DNA of 64,000 bases from JADKBO01 sp965230345 (GTDB lineage: Bacteria > Bacteroidota > Bacteroidia > Chitinophagales > Saprospiraceae): NCBI GenBank assembly GCA_965230345.1, contig CBDDKR010000001.1:124001-188000 (forward strand). Reading direction: 5' to 3'. This document shows positions 23,271-33,080 of this stretch, piece by piece. A program made the position numbers and the translations under genes. The notes under the pieces were generated by a model. It made no database searches, was not told the DNA's origin, and saw only the letters and a list, made by a program, of their open reading frames with translations. The stretch's first letter is position 1; every line of letters begins with the position of its first letter.

Positions 23271-23477
23271 AATGTCCTTATCGAATGTGGATTAATAGCT
23301 TTAACCCATAATTTGGCTAAAATGGCTAAGAATTAAACTAAAACCTAAAATCAGCACAGAAAACACCATCAACTCTAGCTATTCTCAAATCAAGAATATC
23401 AAATTATAAATTTTCTCTAACTATCATTATGCAACACATCCCCCTATGAAAAAAGGCCATCTCTAAATGAGACAGCC
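23271..23477 (+). pseudogene. IS1182-like remnant: transposase 3' end and terminal repeat
   Basis: About 205 bp nearly identical to the left end (in reverse) of the complete element at 52075-53830: it encodes the last ~21 residues NVLIECGLIALTHNLAKMAKN and stop (23336), then the noncoding end to GACAGCC. One residue (T for A) and a few bases differ. Everything 5' of this is missing, so it is a deletion relic. Its terminus forms a hairpin with a U-tract reading leftward, 10 bp past the stop of the FG-GAP gene, where it probably serves as terminator. The rest of 23105-23270 shows nothing. Confidence 0.9.
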
Positions 23478-23486
23478 TTATTGTTC

Positions 23487-25394
23487 TTATTTAATTATGG
23501 TAAATTGTTTAGAAATGAAGTCACTATCTGTTCTTAAAGAAAGGATGTATTGTGCAGGGGTAAGTGTAGATACATCTATGTTGAATGATGCATTGTTTTG
23601 TACTTCTTTATGATATACAACTTCACCCTTCATATTATATATGCTTATTTTTCCTGACTTTATAGCTTGATCTAATTCTAACGTTACCATGTCACTGGTA
23701 ATATTGGGATATAATTTTATTGTCGATTCTTCTTTAGAGAGTTGTGACGACGAAGTCTCAGTGTCCGAAATGTAGTGATATATTGCTCTATCCCCTGTGG
23801 TTACAATAGCATCTAAATACAAATCTTGGTTAATATCAGTAAGTGAAGGATCTGTGAATCTACCATATAGTTTGCTTCCAAAAGGTGCATTAGATGGATT
23901 AATCAATTCAAAATCTCCGTTATTGTTTTGAAATACATAAAGTGTCCCATTTTGAGAGCCGCAGATGATATCAATGTCTTTGTCGTTGTCATAATCATAT
24001 AGGGTAGGAGTAAAGTATCTGTTATTAGAAAAATTGTAAGAACAGATTGGATTGTCCGTGTACTTTTCATATACGCCATTGTTGTTGATGTAACAATCGA
24101 GGCCATCTCGATCACGTGATCCAAGAACTACATCGAGCACCAAATCTTGATTTAAGTCGACTAGTACAGGTGAAAATTTTTGATTAAAGGGGTGCTCTTC
24201 TTTGATGAATTTAAATGGATTCTCGGAAGAGGAAGTAATGTCTTGAAAAGTTCCATTGTTGTTTTTATATAAATGGATGTTTGACTTACTACCACCAAAA
24301 ATGTCGTCGTCTCCATCGTTATCGAAGTCCACAAAGTCGAAATCAAATTCAAAAGCATGGATCTGATTCACTATATCTATGGAGTTACTTTCTATATATT
24401 GATTGTCTTTGTTCTCAAAGTATTTAATTCCTTCCGAACTGGATATGAACATGTCCTCATCGTTGTCATTGTCGTAATCGTAAAAGGTTATTTTATTCTG
24501 ATTAGAAGGAGAAACAATGGGAATGTCATTGTATGTGACATATTTGTAATCGCAGTCCCCATGGTTGATGTATAAATCAAGGATGCCATTTTTACCTGAA
24601 ACTACAAAGTCTATGTAAGGATCGTTGTTGATGTGAAAAAGCGCAATGTCATCTCCAGCTGTATATTTAACGTTTTTGATTTCTACTTGATTGGTTTTGG
24701 TAAATGTACCTCCATTGTTTTCAAATACCATGAGTTCTCCATTATTGTTTCCAACTACAATGTCTAAATCGTTGTCGTAATCTATATCTCCAATTGCTGG
24801 AGAAGATCCATTAAAGTTGCCACCAGTAAGTTCAGCCCGAAATTCCAACAATCCATTTTGGTTAATGTATATTTTAACCGATTTGTCATTGGATATTACA
24901 AAATCCGTTCTTCCATCCTTGTTTAAGTCTCCAGGCAGGATCTTAGTGCCATAAGAATTTGTCAAATTGGGTAATGGATTAACGTCGTCATTCATTACGG
25001 TGAAAGTTCCACCATTGTTTTCTAGGTATTGAGATTGTCCATCTTTCACTAAAAAGAAGTCAAAATCATTATCATTATCGAAGTCAGCTACAGCACCATG
25101 AAAATTGCCAAATATAAAATTGGGAAATATTTTGAAGTTGTTGTTTAAGTCCCATCCTCCATTATTGTATTCGTAGTAATAAATGGTAGAATTCGAACCA
25201 AATAAGAAGAAATCCTGATCGCCATCTTTATCATAATCGATGAAAAAAGGTGTTCCATCTGTCAGTTGTATGCCTGCATATGGATGTGATGTATGGAGAT
25301 AGAATTTTTGAGCAGTTACTTCACTAGTAAAAAACATCAAAAATAATAGAATGATTAATGATTTACCTAGGTAGAAATTTTTGGAGTTACGCAT
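23487..25394 (-). CDS. Secreted FG-GAP/VCBS-repeat protein with T9SS sorting domain
   Basis: A 635-aa exported protein starting at ATG 25394 (MRNSKNFYLGKSLIILLFLMFFTSEVTAQ, signal peptide); an in-frame extension to 25502 lacks signal character. The body holds about ten FG-GAP/VCBS blades with Ca-binding DxDxDGxxD-type loops (DYDKDGDQDFFLF, DFDNDNDFDFFLV, DLNKDGRTDFVI, DIDYDNDLDIVVG, DFDNDGDDDIFGG), likely one or two beta propellers. The C-terminal ~80 residues (IKLYPNITSDMVTLELDQ...GKISIYNMKGEVVYHKEV...YILSLRTDSDFISKQFTIIK) are a type-A T9SS sorting domain, so it is exported across the outer membrane and probably anchored at the surface. Binding partner unknown. Confidence 0.9.
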   Translation of the reverse strand: MRNSKNFYLGKSLIILLFLMFFTSEVTAQKFYLHTSHPYAGIQLTDGTPFFIDYDKDGDQDFFLFGSNSTIYYYEYNNGGWDLNNNFKIFPNFIFGNFHGAVADFDNDNDFDFFLVKDGQSQYLENNGGTFTVMNDDVNPLPNLTNSYGTKILPGDLNKDGRTDFVISNDKSVKIYINQNGLLEFRAELTGGNFNGSSPAIGDIDYDNDLDIVVGNNNGELMVFENNGGTFTKTNQVEIKNVKYTAGDDIALFHINNDPYIDFVVSGKNGILDLYINHGDCDYKYVTYNDIPIVSPSNQNKITFYDYDNDNDEDMFISSSEGIKYFENKDNQYIESNSIDIVNQIHAFEFDFDFVDFDNDGDDDIFGGSKSNIHLYKNNNGTFQDITSSSENPFKFIKEEHPFNQKFSPVLVDLNQDLVLDVVLGSRDRDGLDCYINNNGVYEKYTDNPICSYNFSNNRYFTPTLYDYDNDKDIDIICGSQNGTLYVFQNNNGDFELINPSNAPFGSKLYGRFTDPSLTDINQDLYLDAIVTTGDRAIYHYISDTETSSSQLSKEESTIKLYPNITSDMVTLELDQAIKSGKISIYNMKGEVVYHKEVQNNASFNIDVSTLTPAQYILSLRTDSDFISKQFTIIK

Positions 25395-25684
25395 TCGTAT
25401 GATTTTTATGTTAAAATAATGGGGTCGATTATTGGGTGCAGGGTTATGTAATCTGGTGAAAGATACAAAAATCTTGCAAATAGATAAAGTGAAAGGGGGC
25501 AAAGAAACTTTGTAGGTTGGTTAATGGTATAAATTGGGGATTTTGTTATTGGTAATGGAATCTCATGAGGATGAGGTGTCAATATAAAAGTATTCGATAG
25601 AAATACACCTGAATACATGACAGTTATAGCCTTCTTTGTAAATGTTTCCTATGCGATAGGGATAGTAGTGATGACAACAGTCCT

Positions 25685-25765
25685 AAGTAAAACGAAGGAC
25701 CGCAACGAAGTGGAGTCACGAATATCCCGACCGGAGTAGGCGAAGGGATCGCCCTGATCATCAAC
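25685..25765. other. GC-rich block in an intergenic region
   Basis: Bases 25691-25760 are roughly 57% G+C in a surrounding that is about one third. The block contains small inverted repeats (GGCGA/TCGCC around 25738-25752, ATCCC/GGGAT). No ORF or known RNA was recognised. It may be a structured RNA, a dispersed repeat, or transferred DNA. The remaining intergenic sequence 25395-25684 holds nothing I can name. Confidence 0.4.
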
Positions 25766-25786
25766 ACGATGAATCAAAATAGGGCC

Positions 25787-25812
25787 TTAATGTCTCTTGA
25801 AAGAGGCATTAA
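25787..25812 (-). terminator. Hairpin after the second SulP gene
   Basis: TTAATG-T-CTCTT (25787-25798) pairs with AAGAG-G-CATTAA (25801-25812). It lies 26 bp past the stop of the minus-strand SulP gene. The U-tract is weak. Confidence 0.45.
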
Positions 25813-25837
25813 TCGTGAGGTGTTATTTAGTTATGAA

Positions 25838-27430
25838 TTATTTGAGCGCCTCTGACATGACGTGATATCTAGGATCATCAATATTTTTCTCGATGACGTC
25901 TGCAAGAATAGGAGAAGCTTTGATCATTAATTCTTGGCACTCCTCACTGAGGTGTTGGACGTGTATGGTTTTGCCCGCTTCACGATATTTTGCCACCAAA
26001 TTATATAATGCTTCTAGTGCAGAATGATCACTTACTCTTGATTCCATGAAGTCAATAATGACGTTGTCGGGATCATTTTTTACATCAAATTTGGCATTAA
26101 ATTCTTGGACGCTTCCAAAAAATAATGGCCCCCAAATTTCATATACTTTGGTACCATCAGCTAAGATGGATTTTCTAGCCCGAATTCTCTTCGCATTCTC
26201 CCATGAAAAGACAAGTGCTGAAATGATAACTCCAGCAATCACGGCAATTGCAAGATCAAAAACTACAGTAAGCAAAGATACGGCTATCAATACCAAGGCA
26301 TCACTCTTGGGGATCTTATTTAAGATCCTAAAACTACTCCAGGCAAAGGTCCCTACGACCACCATAAACATTACCCCTACTAAAGCCGCTATTGGAACTT
26401 GCTCAATTAAATTACTTGCAAAAAGAATGAATATTAGTAATGTTAAAGCAGCTATTATGCCTGATAATCGAGTTCTTCCTCCCGATTTAATATTGATTAT
26501 GGATTGACCGATCATAGCACAACCACCCATTCCTCCAAATAATCCGGTAACAATATTTGCTCCTCCTTGGGCTACGCATTCACGGTTTGCATTTCCTCGA
26601 GTTTCGGTTAATTCGTCGACAAGATTTAAGGTCATCAAGGATTCAATAAGCCCAATGGCTGCAAGAATCAACGCATATGGGGCAATGAATTCAAATGTTT
26701 GCCACGAAAACGAGACTTTGTCAAATAGGGCAAATTGAAACTGAGGTAGTCCACCTTTTAATCCTTCACCTCCACCATCTCTAATAAATGAACCAACCGT
26801 AGCAACATCAAATTTGCCTACAATCGCAATAGTTGAAACAACTAAAATGGCAATCAAAGCTTCTGGGAGTTTTTTATTCCATTTTGGTAATAGCCACATT
26901 ATGAGCATGGTTAGGGAAACCAATCCAATCATTAAAAATAGATCACTTCCGTGCATCCAGACTTTTTCGCCTCCTACATATTCTTTAAACATATTGAGTT
27001 GTGAAAGGAATATAACGATGGCCAATCCATTTACAAATCCCATCATTACAGGGTGAGGGATCAGACGAACAAATTTTCCTAACTTAAATACTCCCGCGAA
27101 TATTTGAAGTATTCCCATTAAAATAACTGTAGCAAATAAGAAGTACAAACCTAGATTTTCATCAGGGCTTCCCATGGCATTTCCTTCAGAAACCAAACTT
27201 ACCATTACGACTGCAAGAGCTCCAGTCGCCCCACTAATCATGCCTGGTCGACCTCCAAAAATAGAGGTGATAAGCCCAATCATAAAGGCTGCATATAACC
27301 CGACTAAAGGATCAACTCCAGCAACAAAGGCAAATGCAACGGCCTCAGGAACTAAAGCAAGAGCAACCGTTAATCCACTTAAAATATCGTTTTTGGCGTT
27401 TGCAGCTCTTTTTATAATGAAATCAGTCAT
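25838..27430 (-). CDS. SulP-family anion transporter
   Basis: A 530-aa transporter distinct from the one at 19494: ILSGLTVALALVPEAVAFAFVAGVDPLVGLYAAFMIGLITSIFGGRPGMISGATGALAVV at the N-terminus, GLIESLMTLNLVDELTETRGNANRECVAQGGANIVTGLFGGMGGCAMIGQSIINIKSGGRTRLSGI in the core, and a STAS domain from about residue 430 (KVYEIWGPLFFGSVQEF...IIDFMESRVSDHSALEALYNL). All family elements are intact. The substrate (sulfate, bicarbonate or other anion) cannot be told. It appears monocistronic and divergent from pdhB. Confidence 0.9.
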   Translation of the reverse strand: MTDFIIKRAANAKNDILSGLTVALALVPEAVAFAFVAGVDPLVGLYAAFMIGLITSIFGGRPGMISGATGALAVVMVSLVSEGNAMGSPDENLGLYFLFATVILMGILQIFAGVFKLGKFVRLIPHPVMMGFVNGLAIVIFLSQLNMFKEYVGGEKVWMHGSDLFLMIGLVSLTMLIMWLLPKWNKKLPEALIAILVVSTIAIVGKFDVATVGSFIRDGGGEGLKGGLPQFQFALFDKVSFSWQTFEFIAPYALILAAIGLIESLMTLNLVDELTETRGNANRECVAQGGANIVTGLFGGMGGCAMIGQSIINIKSGGRTRLSGIIAALTLLIFILFASNLIEQVPIAALVGVMFMVVVGTFAWSSFRILNKIPKSDALVLIAVSLLTVVFDLAIAVIAGVIISALVFSWENAKRIRARKSILADGTKVYEIWGPLFFGSVQEFNAKFDVKNDPDNVIIDFMESRVSDHSALEALYNLVAKYREAGKTIHVQHLSEECQELMIKASPILADVIEKNIDDPRYHVMSEALK

Positions 27431-27637
27431 TTATTTTGTCTTCAAGATTTTCAAAAGGGCAAAATTAATATTTGTTTCAAGATAAAAGCAGTTCTCGTAG
27501 TTTTATTCTGTTGTTTTGTTTTATTCGCGGTGCTTTGCAATAAGAAGTGTTTATCTAAAATTTGGATGGAAGAAGTTCTTGCATATATAGTGGATAAAAC
27601 ATACTTTTGCTATCCTAAAATTAAACGATAGTTCGGC

Positions 27638-28618
27638 ATGACAAAGGTATTAACTCTACGTGACGCTCTAAATGAAGCCATGAGTGAAGAAATGAGAAGA
27701 GATGAGAATGTGTTTCTTCTTGGAGAAGAAGTCGCTCAGTACAATGGGGCATACAAGGTAAGTAAAGGTATGCTTGATGAGTTTGGTCCTAGAAGAGTTA
27801 TTGATACGCCTATTGCGGAACTAGGATTTGCTGGAATTGGAGTTGGTGCGGCTATGAATGGATTGAAACCAATAGTTGAGTTTATGACTTGGAACTTTGC
27901 TGTTCTAGCCTTCGATCAAATCGTTAATAATGCTGCTAAGACTTTGACTCAATCAGGAGGCCAGTTTAAGTGTCCAATAGTTTTTCGAGGACCAACAGGC
28001 GCAGCAGGTCAATTAGCACAACAACATTCACAAACCTTTGAAAGTTGGATGGCCAATGTGCCAGGCTTAAAGGTGATTTCATGCATTGATCCTGCAGATG
28101 CGAAGGGGTTGTTAAAGTCAGCCATTCGTGATGAGGACCCTGTATGTGTGATGGAATCTGAAATCATGTATGGTTTAAAAGGTGAAGTACCTGAAGGTGA
28201 TTATACCGTAGAAATAGGTAAGGCTGCCGTGCGTAAAGAGGGGAGTGATGTAACTATAGTGTCTTTCAATAAGATGATGGAGGTGTGTAAAAAGGCGGCT
28301 GAAGAACTTGAAAAACAAGGGATCTCTGCTGAGGTTATTGACCTTAGAACAATTCGTCCATTAGATCATCATACGCTTGTTGAGTCGATTAAAAAGACGA
28401 ATAGAATGGTCGTTGTGGATGAGTCATGGCCTTTCGCTGGTGTAAGTGCAGAAATAGCATATGAAATGCAGCGATATGCTTTTGATTATCTTGATGCTCC
28501 TGTGGTTCGAGTAAATAGTGCCGATACTTCTCTTGGTTATGCTCCAACATTCGTAGAAGAGTACTTGCCTAATCCTGACCGTGTCATTAAGGCAGTTAAA
28601 GAGGTTATGTATAGATAG
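27638..28618 (+). CDS. pdhB: Pyruvate dehydrogenase E1 component, beta subunit
   Basis: With the alpha subunit (not in the window) it decarboxylates pyruvate and acetylates lipoyl groups of E2. The 326 residues match the family length. Motifs: EEVAQYNGAYKVSKGML, VIDTPIAELGFAGIGVGAAMNGLKPIVEFMTWNF, the phosphorylation/thiamine region GAAGQLAQQHSQTFESWMANVPGLKV, and the C-terminal EIAYEMQRYAFDYLDAPVVRV and YAPTFVEEYLPN. A branched-chain 2-oxoacid dehydrogenase beta subunit is the main alternative, but YNGAYKVSKGML and APT near the end fit PDH. It stands alone, 460 bp before gyrA. Confidence 0.88.
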   Translation: MTKVLTLRDALNEAMSEEMRRDENVFLLGEEVAQYNGAYKVSKGMLDEFGPRRVIDTPIAELGFAGIGVGAAMNGLKPIVEFMTWNFAVLAFDQIVNNAAKTLTQSGGQFKCPIVFRGPTGAAGQLAQQHSQTFESWMANVPGLKVISCIDPADAKGLLKSAIRDEDPVCVMESEIMYGLKGEVPEGDYTVEIGKAAVRKEGSDVTIVSFNKMMEVCKKAAEELEKQGISAEVIDLRTIRPLDHHTLVESIKKTNRMVVVDESWPFAGVSAEIAYEMQRYAFDYLDAPVVRVNSADTSLGYAPTFVEEYLPNPDRVIKAVKEVMYR

Positions 28619-29081
28619 AGTACCTTTTCTATATAACTCTTTTCCTAGAAAGAGTGTTCGTTTTTTTTCGTTTGTAGTATTCAGTTATCAAGACTAATTC
28701 TCTTCGTTATTTCGTGGTAGATTACGCTTATAGCGTGATTAGGAAATCTTGGGCTTCGTATCCTTGTTATTAGTATCGATTGAAATGTATTGTAATATCT
28801 ACGCTGGTTGAATAAGAAGGTTTAAGCATTATGTATTCTCAATGCTCAATTAAACCGTTGTGATTTAGAATAATATTTAATTTAACTTCCAAGGAGTTAT
28901 GTTGAATTCTTGAATTTTTCATGGTGTTTGCTTATGAGGGAAAATAATATGTGTAACCATTTGATATTCAGTTGATAACATGATGATTTTTAAGGTGTAA
29001 AAAACGGTTTCAATATGGTGTTTTTTGATGTTAAATTCATTATATTTGCATGTTTTTAATATTAGGATAAAAAATATATAA
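28619..29081. other. Intergenic region with likely gyrA promoter
   Basis: No gene or RNA recognised over about 460 bp. TATATTTG at 29041-29048 fits the -7 box of a Bacteroidota promoter, 33 bp before the gyrA ATG; a TTTG lies 13 bp further upstream, shorter than the usual spacing. Confidence 0.4.
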
Positions 29082-31607
29082 ATGGCAGATAATCAGAGGA
29101 TTATTCCAATAAGTATTGAGGAGGAAATGAAGACGGCTTACATCGATTATTCGATGTCGGTTATCGTGTCTAGGGCTTTACCTGATGTAAGAGATGGGTT
29201 GAAGCCTGTTCATAGAAGGGTTTTGTATGGTATGTCTGAGTTGGGGCTTACAGCGAACAAAGCTCACAAAAAATCTGCAAGAATTGTAGGAGAGGTTTTG
29301 GGTAAGTATCACCCACATGGTGATTCATCCGTTTATGATTCAATGGTTAGGATGGCTCAGCCCTGGTCCTTGAGATATATGCTTGTTAATGGGCAAGGGA
29401 ACTTTGGTTCAATGGATGGAGATAGTCCTGCGGCAATGAGGTATACAGAGGCTAAATTGCAAAAAATAGCCGAAGAGATATTAGCTGATATTGATAAGAA
29501 TACGGTTGATTTTGCATTGAATTTTGATGATACCTTAGAGGAACCTACTGTATTGCCTACGCGAATTCCAAGTTTGTTGATCAATGGCGCTTCTGGAATT
29601 GCGGTAGGTATGGCAACCAATATGTTGCCTCATAATTTGACAGAAGTTGTCAATGGAGTGAAAGCAACAGTGGATAATCCTGATATCACTATTGATGAAT
29701 TGATGCAGCATGTTAAGGCTCCTGATTTTCCTACAGGTGGAACAATTTTCGGAATCAAAGGAGTAAGAGATGCTTTTGAGACGGGAAGGGGTAGAGTCGT
29801 TGTTCGTGGTAAAGCGCAGATAGAGCAGAATGCTTCTGGTAGGGAAACCATCATCATAAATGAAATACCTTTTCAGGTCAACAAAGCAAGCTTGGTAGAG
29901 AAAATTGCAGAGTTGATGAATGATGGAAAAATTTCTGGTATTTCAGATATCCGAGATGAATCTGATCGAAATGGCTTGAGAATAGTTGTTGAGATCAAGC
30001 GTGATGGAATGGCTTCAGTTGTACTTAGTAAATTGTATAAGTATACGGCGTTACAATCATCTTATGGAGTGAACAATATTGCCCTTGTCAATGGGAGACC
30101 TAGACTTTTAAATCTCAAACAAATCATCGAAGAGTTTATTAAGTTTAGGATTGAAGTCGTTGTGAGAAGAACTCAATACGATTTGGAAAAAGCTGAGCAA
30201 CGAGCACACATTCTTGAAGGTTTATTGATCGCATTAGCCAATATTGATGAAGTAATCGAAATCATCAGAAATTCGGCTACGGTAGATGAGGCGAAAACTA
30301 AACTTGTTGCCAATTTTGAATTGTCTGAAATTCAGGCGAAGGCGATATTGGAAATGAGGCTTTCAAGATTGGTAAGTCTTGAAGTTGAAAAGATTCAAAA
30401 AGAATATGATGATTTGATGGTTAAAATTGATCACTTGAAGTCAATTTTGGCAAGTGAGCAAATGCAAAAAGATATCGTAAAAGAAGAGTTGGATGAGGTT
30501 AAGGAGAAGTACGGAGATGAGAGAAGAACGGATATCAATTATGCAGACGATGAGATTAGCATAGAGGACTTGATTCCAAATGATCAAGTAGTTGTTACTA
30601 TATCTCATGCGGGATATATAAAGAGAACAAAAATCTCCGAGTATAAACAACAGAATAGAGGAGGTCGAGGTTCTAAAGGAAGTAAAACGAGAGATAAGGA
30701 CTACGTTGAGCACTTATTGACGGCATATAGTCATAATTATATGTTGCTCTTTACGGAGAAAGGAAGATGTTTTTGGCTAAGGGTATTTGAAATCCCAGAA
30801 GCCAATAAAACATCAATGGGTAAGGCCATTCAAAACATTGTAAACCTACCTAAAGACGATAAGGTTAGGGCGTATATTTTAATTGAAAACCTTAAAGACG
30901 AGGATTACATTAATTCGAACAATCTGATTTTCTGTACAAGAAGAGGTGTGGTTAAGAAAACTAAGGTAGAAGCATTTTCCAGACCAAGAACAAATGGTAT
31001 AAATGCTATTACTATTCGAGAAGGTGATGAATTACTGGAAGTGAGATTGACGAATGGCAATAACGAGATTGTACTTGCGAATAAGGGAGGAAGAGCGATC
31101 CGATTCAATGAAAAAGATGTTCGAGAGATGGGAAGAAGTGCTGCAGGTGTTGGTGGAATGAGGATCGAAGAAAGTGATGAGATTATCGGTATGGTAACCG
31201 TTGATCCTGCAGATGAAGAAACGACAATTTTTGTGGTTTCAGGTCTTGGAAATGGTAAGCGAACATACTTGGACGATTATAGGGTGACAAAACGTAATGG
31301 AAAGGGAGTAAAGACGATGCAGATTACTGAAAAAACGGGTGAAGTCATTGCTATAAAAGCAGTACATGAAGAAGACGAATTATTGATTTCTACCATTGGG
31401 GGAATTATGATTAGAATGGCTGTTTCTGATGTAAGGGTAAGTGGAAGAGCAACTCAAGGGGTTCGTGTCATTAAGTTGGATAAAAAAGATGCAATTGCTG
31501 ATGTTGCTGTCATTAATGATCCTGAAGATGACGAAGTGGAGTTGGATGAAGATGGTAATCCAATTGCTCCAGTTTCTGATGATGAAACGAATAGTGAAGA
31601 AGAATAA
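29082..31607 (+). CDS. gyrA: DNA gyrase subunit A
   Basis: The breakage-reunion subunit of DNA gyrase. 841 residues, normal length. The N-terminal ISIEEEMKTAYIDYSMSVIVSRALPDVRDGLKPVHRRVLYGM and the catalytic Tyr121 in AAMRYTEAKL are present. The quinolone-region sequence is GKYHPHGDSSVYDSMVRMAQPWSLR, with Ser and Ser/Asp positions of wild type. Six C-terminal beta-pinwheel blades follow, the first with the GyrA box QNRGGRGSKG. The acidic tail (DDEVELDEDG...ETNSEEE) is common. It is the presumed target of the pentapeptide-repeat/GyrI-like pair at 22-23 kb. Confidence 0.97.
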   Translation: MADNQRIIPISIEEEMKTAYIDYSMSVIVSRALPDVRDGLKPVHRRVLYGMSELGLTANKAHKKSARIVGEVLGKYHPHGDSSVYDSMVRMAQPWSLRYMLVNGQGNFGSMDGDSPAAMRYTEAKLQKIAEEILADIDKNTVDFALNFDDTLEEPTVLPTRIPSLLINGASGIAVGMATNMLPHNLTEVVNGVKATVDNPDITIDELMQHVKAPDFPTGGTIFGIKGVRDAFETGRGRVVVRGKAQIEQNASGRETIIINEIPFQVNKASLVEKIAELMNDGKISGISDIRDESDRNGLRIVVEIKRDGMASVVLSKLYKYTALQSSYGVNNIALVNGRPRLLNLKQIIEEFIKFRIEVVVRRTQYDLEKAEQRAHILEGLLIALANIDEVIEIIRNSATVDEAKTKLVANFELSEIQAKAILEMRLSRLVSLEVEKIQKEYDDLMVKIDHLKSILASEQMQKDIVKEELDEVKEKYGDERRTDINYADDEISIEDLIPNDQVVVTISHAGYIKRTKISEYKQQNRGGRGSKGSKTRDKDYVEHLLTAYSHNYMLLFTEKGRCFWLRVFEIPEANKTSMGKAIQNIVNLPKDDKVRAYILIENLKDEDYINSNNLIFCTRRGVVKKTKVEAFSRPRTNGINAITIREGDELLEVRLTNGNNEIVLANKGGRAIRFNEKDVREMGRSAAGVGGMRIEESDEIIGMVTVDPADEETTIFVVSGLGNGKRTYLDDYRVTKRNGKGVKTMQITEKTGEVIAIKAVHEEDELLISTIGGIMIRMAVSDVRVSGRATQGVRVIKLDKKDAIADVAVINDPEDDEVELDEDGNPIAPVSDDETNSEEE

Positions 31608-31745
31608 TTAAGTTTTTATTAAGCTTAAATGAATTTGAAGAGGTAATTATTTAACAATTCTAAAACACAATCGAGATTTGTATTACGTCTTATAATAAAA
31701 GGTTAATTTTGACCTTAGTAACATTAAAACATTATTTAGTAAATT

Positions 31746-33020
31746 ATGAAGAACATTTTATTGGTTGCATTTTCGTTTTTTTTAGTCTTAAATGTCAATG
31801 CACAAAGTGCTAAGAAGTTGTTGAGAAAGGCTTCAAAAGATTTTGCACGATATAATCAAGATCAAGTAGGAAATAAAGATAAGTTGGCTTCTGCCATAGA
31901 TGCAATTAATCAAGCATTTGAGATTGAAGGTGTTTCTGATGATGCAGGAGCTTGGGTGAAAAAAGGAGAAATCTTTAATGGTATTTCAGATTCGGAAATG
32001 AAGATGAAGATTATTAATCCTGATTTCAAAATTGAAAAACCAAATGCACCAATGACTGCATTTGAGGCATTCAAGATGGCCATGGAAAAGTCAAGTAAAA
32101 AATCTCAAACTAAAGATGCAGTTGAGGGGCTAAAAGCAACTGAGGCACATCTTAGTAATATGGCTATTACTATGTTCCAAGAAAAAGATTATATGGGAGC
32201 ATATACTAATTTTTCATCGGCGACTTCAGTTTATGATATGTTAAAGGCAAATAAGGCTGATAGTAGATTGGATGATGAAAAGGCCATGACGGATCATACT
32301 TTCTATACTGCAATTAGTGGATACTATGCAGAGAAGGGAGATGAAGTAGAGCCTTTATTTAAAAAACTATTCGATCAAGGAAGTGGAGAAGCAGTGGTTT
32401 ATGAAGCATTGTATTCTATCCATAATAAACGAGGAGATAAAGATGCTGTAAATTATTTGTCTGAGGGTAGAAAAAAATTCCCTGAAAATACGGCATTGTT
32501 GTTTTCTGAAATCAACCATTACTTAGCTGCAGGTGAATTGAATAAACTAATTGACAAATTAGAAACTGCTATTCAAGCTGAACCTGATAATGTTTCGGTA
32601 ATCAATACTACAGGTAACGTATATGAACAGTTGAGTGCTAAAACGGCTGAGGCTGGTGATAAGGAAAAATCTGATATGTATTACGATAAGGCTAAGGAGT
32701 ATTACAGTCAGGCAATTTCAAAGGAGCCAAATAATTTTGATGCTAACTATAGTTTAGGGGCTTTATATTATAATAAAGCTGCTGGTATGGTTGAAAAGAT
32801 TAATGAATATGCACAAGATTATACTCCAGCTGGAACCAAAAAGTATGAAGAAGCTAATAAGGAAATGATGGGCTTTTTCGAGCATGCTTTACCTTACTTT
32901 GAAAAATCATATGAATTAAAACCTGATGATGTTAATACAATGATTGCATTGAAGGAGATCTACGTTAGGCAAAGTAATATGGATAAAGCCAATGAAATTA
33001 AAGCTAAGTTGGGGCAATAA
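31746..33020 (+). CDS. Secreted TPR-repeat protein
   Basis: A 424-aa protein with a signal peptide (NILLVAFSFFLVLNVNAQ) and then helical repeats throughout. Tetratricopeptide-like units are clearest at ALLFSEINHYLAAGELNKLIDKLETAIQAEPDN, VINTTGNVYEQL...YDKAKEYYSQAISKEPNNFDANYSLGALYYNKA and LPYFEKSYELKPDDVNTMIALKEIYVRQSN. Such periplasmic TPR proteins are frequent in Bacteroidota and usually serve as protein scaffolds. No enzyme motif. A terminator follows directly, and gyrA lies 140 bp upstream; co-transcription is uncertain. Confidence 0.85.
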   Translation: MKNILLVAFSFFLVLNVNAQSAKKLLRKASKDFARYNQDQVGNKDKLASAIDAINQAFEIEGVSDDAGAWVKKGEIFNGISDSEMKMKIINPDFKIEKPNAPMTAFEAFKMAMEKSSKKSQTKDAVEGLKATEAHLSNMAITMFQEKDYMGAYTNFSSATSVYDMLKANKADSRLDDEKAMTDHTFYTAISGYYAEKGDEVEPLFKKLFDQGSGEAVVYEALYSIHNKRGDKDAVNYLSEGRKKFPENTALLFSEINHYLAAGELNKLIDKLETAIQAEPDNVSVINTTGNVYEQLSAKTAEAGDKEKSDMYYDKAKEYYSQAISKEPNNFDANYSLGALYYNKAAGMVEKINEYAQDYTPAGTKKYEEANKEMMGFFEHALPYFEKSYELKPDDVNTMIALKEIYVRQSNMDKANEIKAKLGQ

Positions 33021-33045
33021 TTAAATAACCCAATTTAAGGATATC

Positions 33046-33080
33046 AAAGCAGTTACTTTTTTGAAGTAGCTGCTTTTTTT
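33046..33080 (+). terminator. Terminator after the TPR gene
   Basis: AAAGCAG (33046-33052) and the following TAC pair with GTA-CTGCTTT (around 33065-33075), followed by seven T. The stem has one bulge. Confidence 0.75.

Noticed and set aside
25395..25502. N-terminal extension of the FG-GAP protein
   Set aside because: It would place the signal peptide 36 residues inside the protein.
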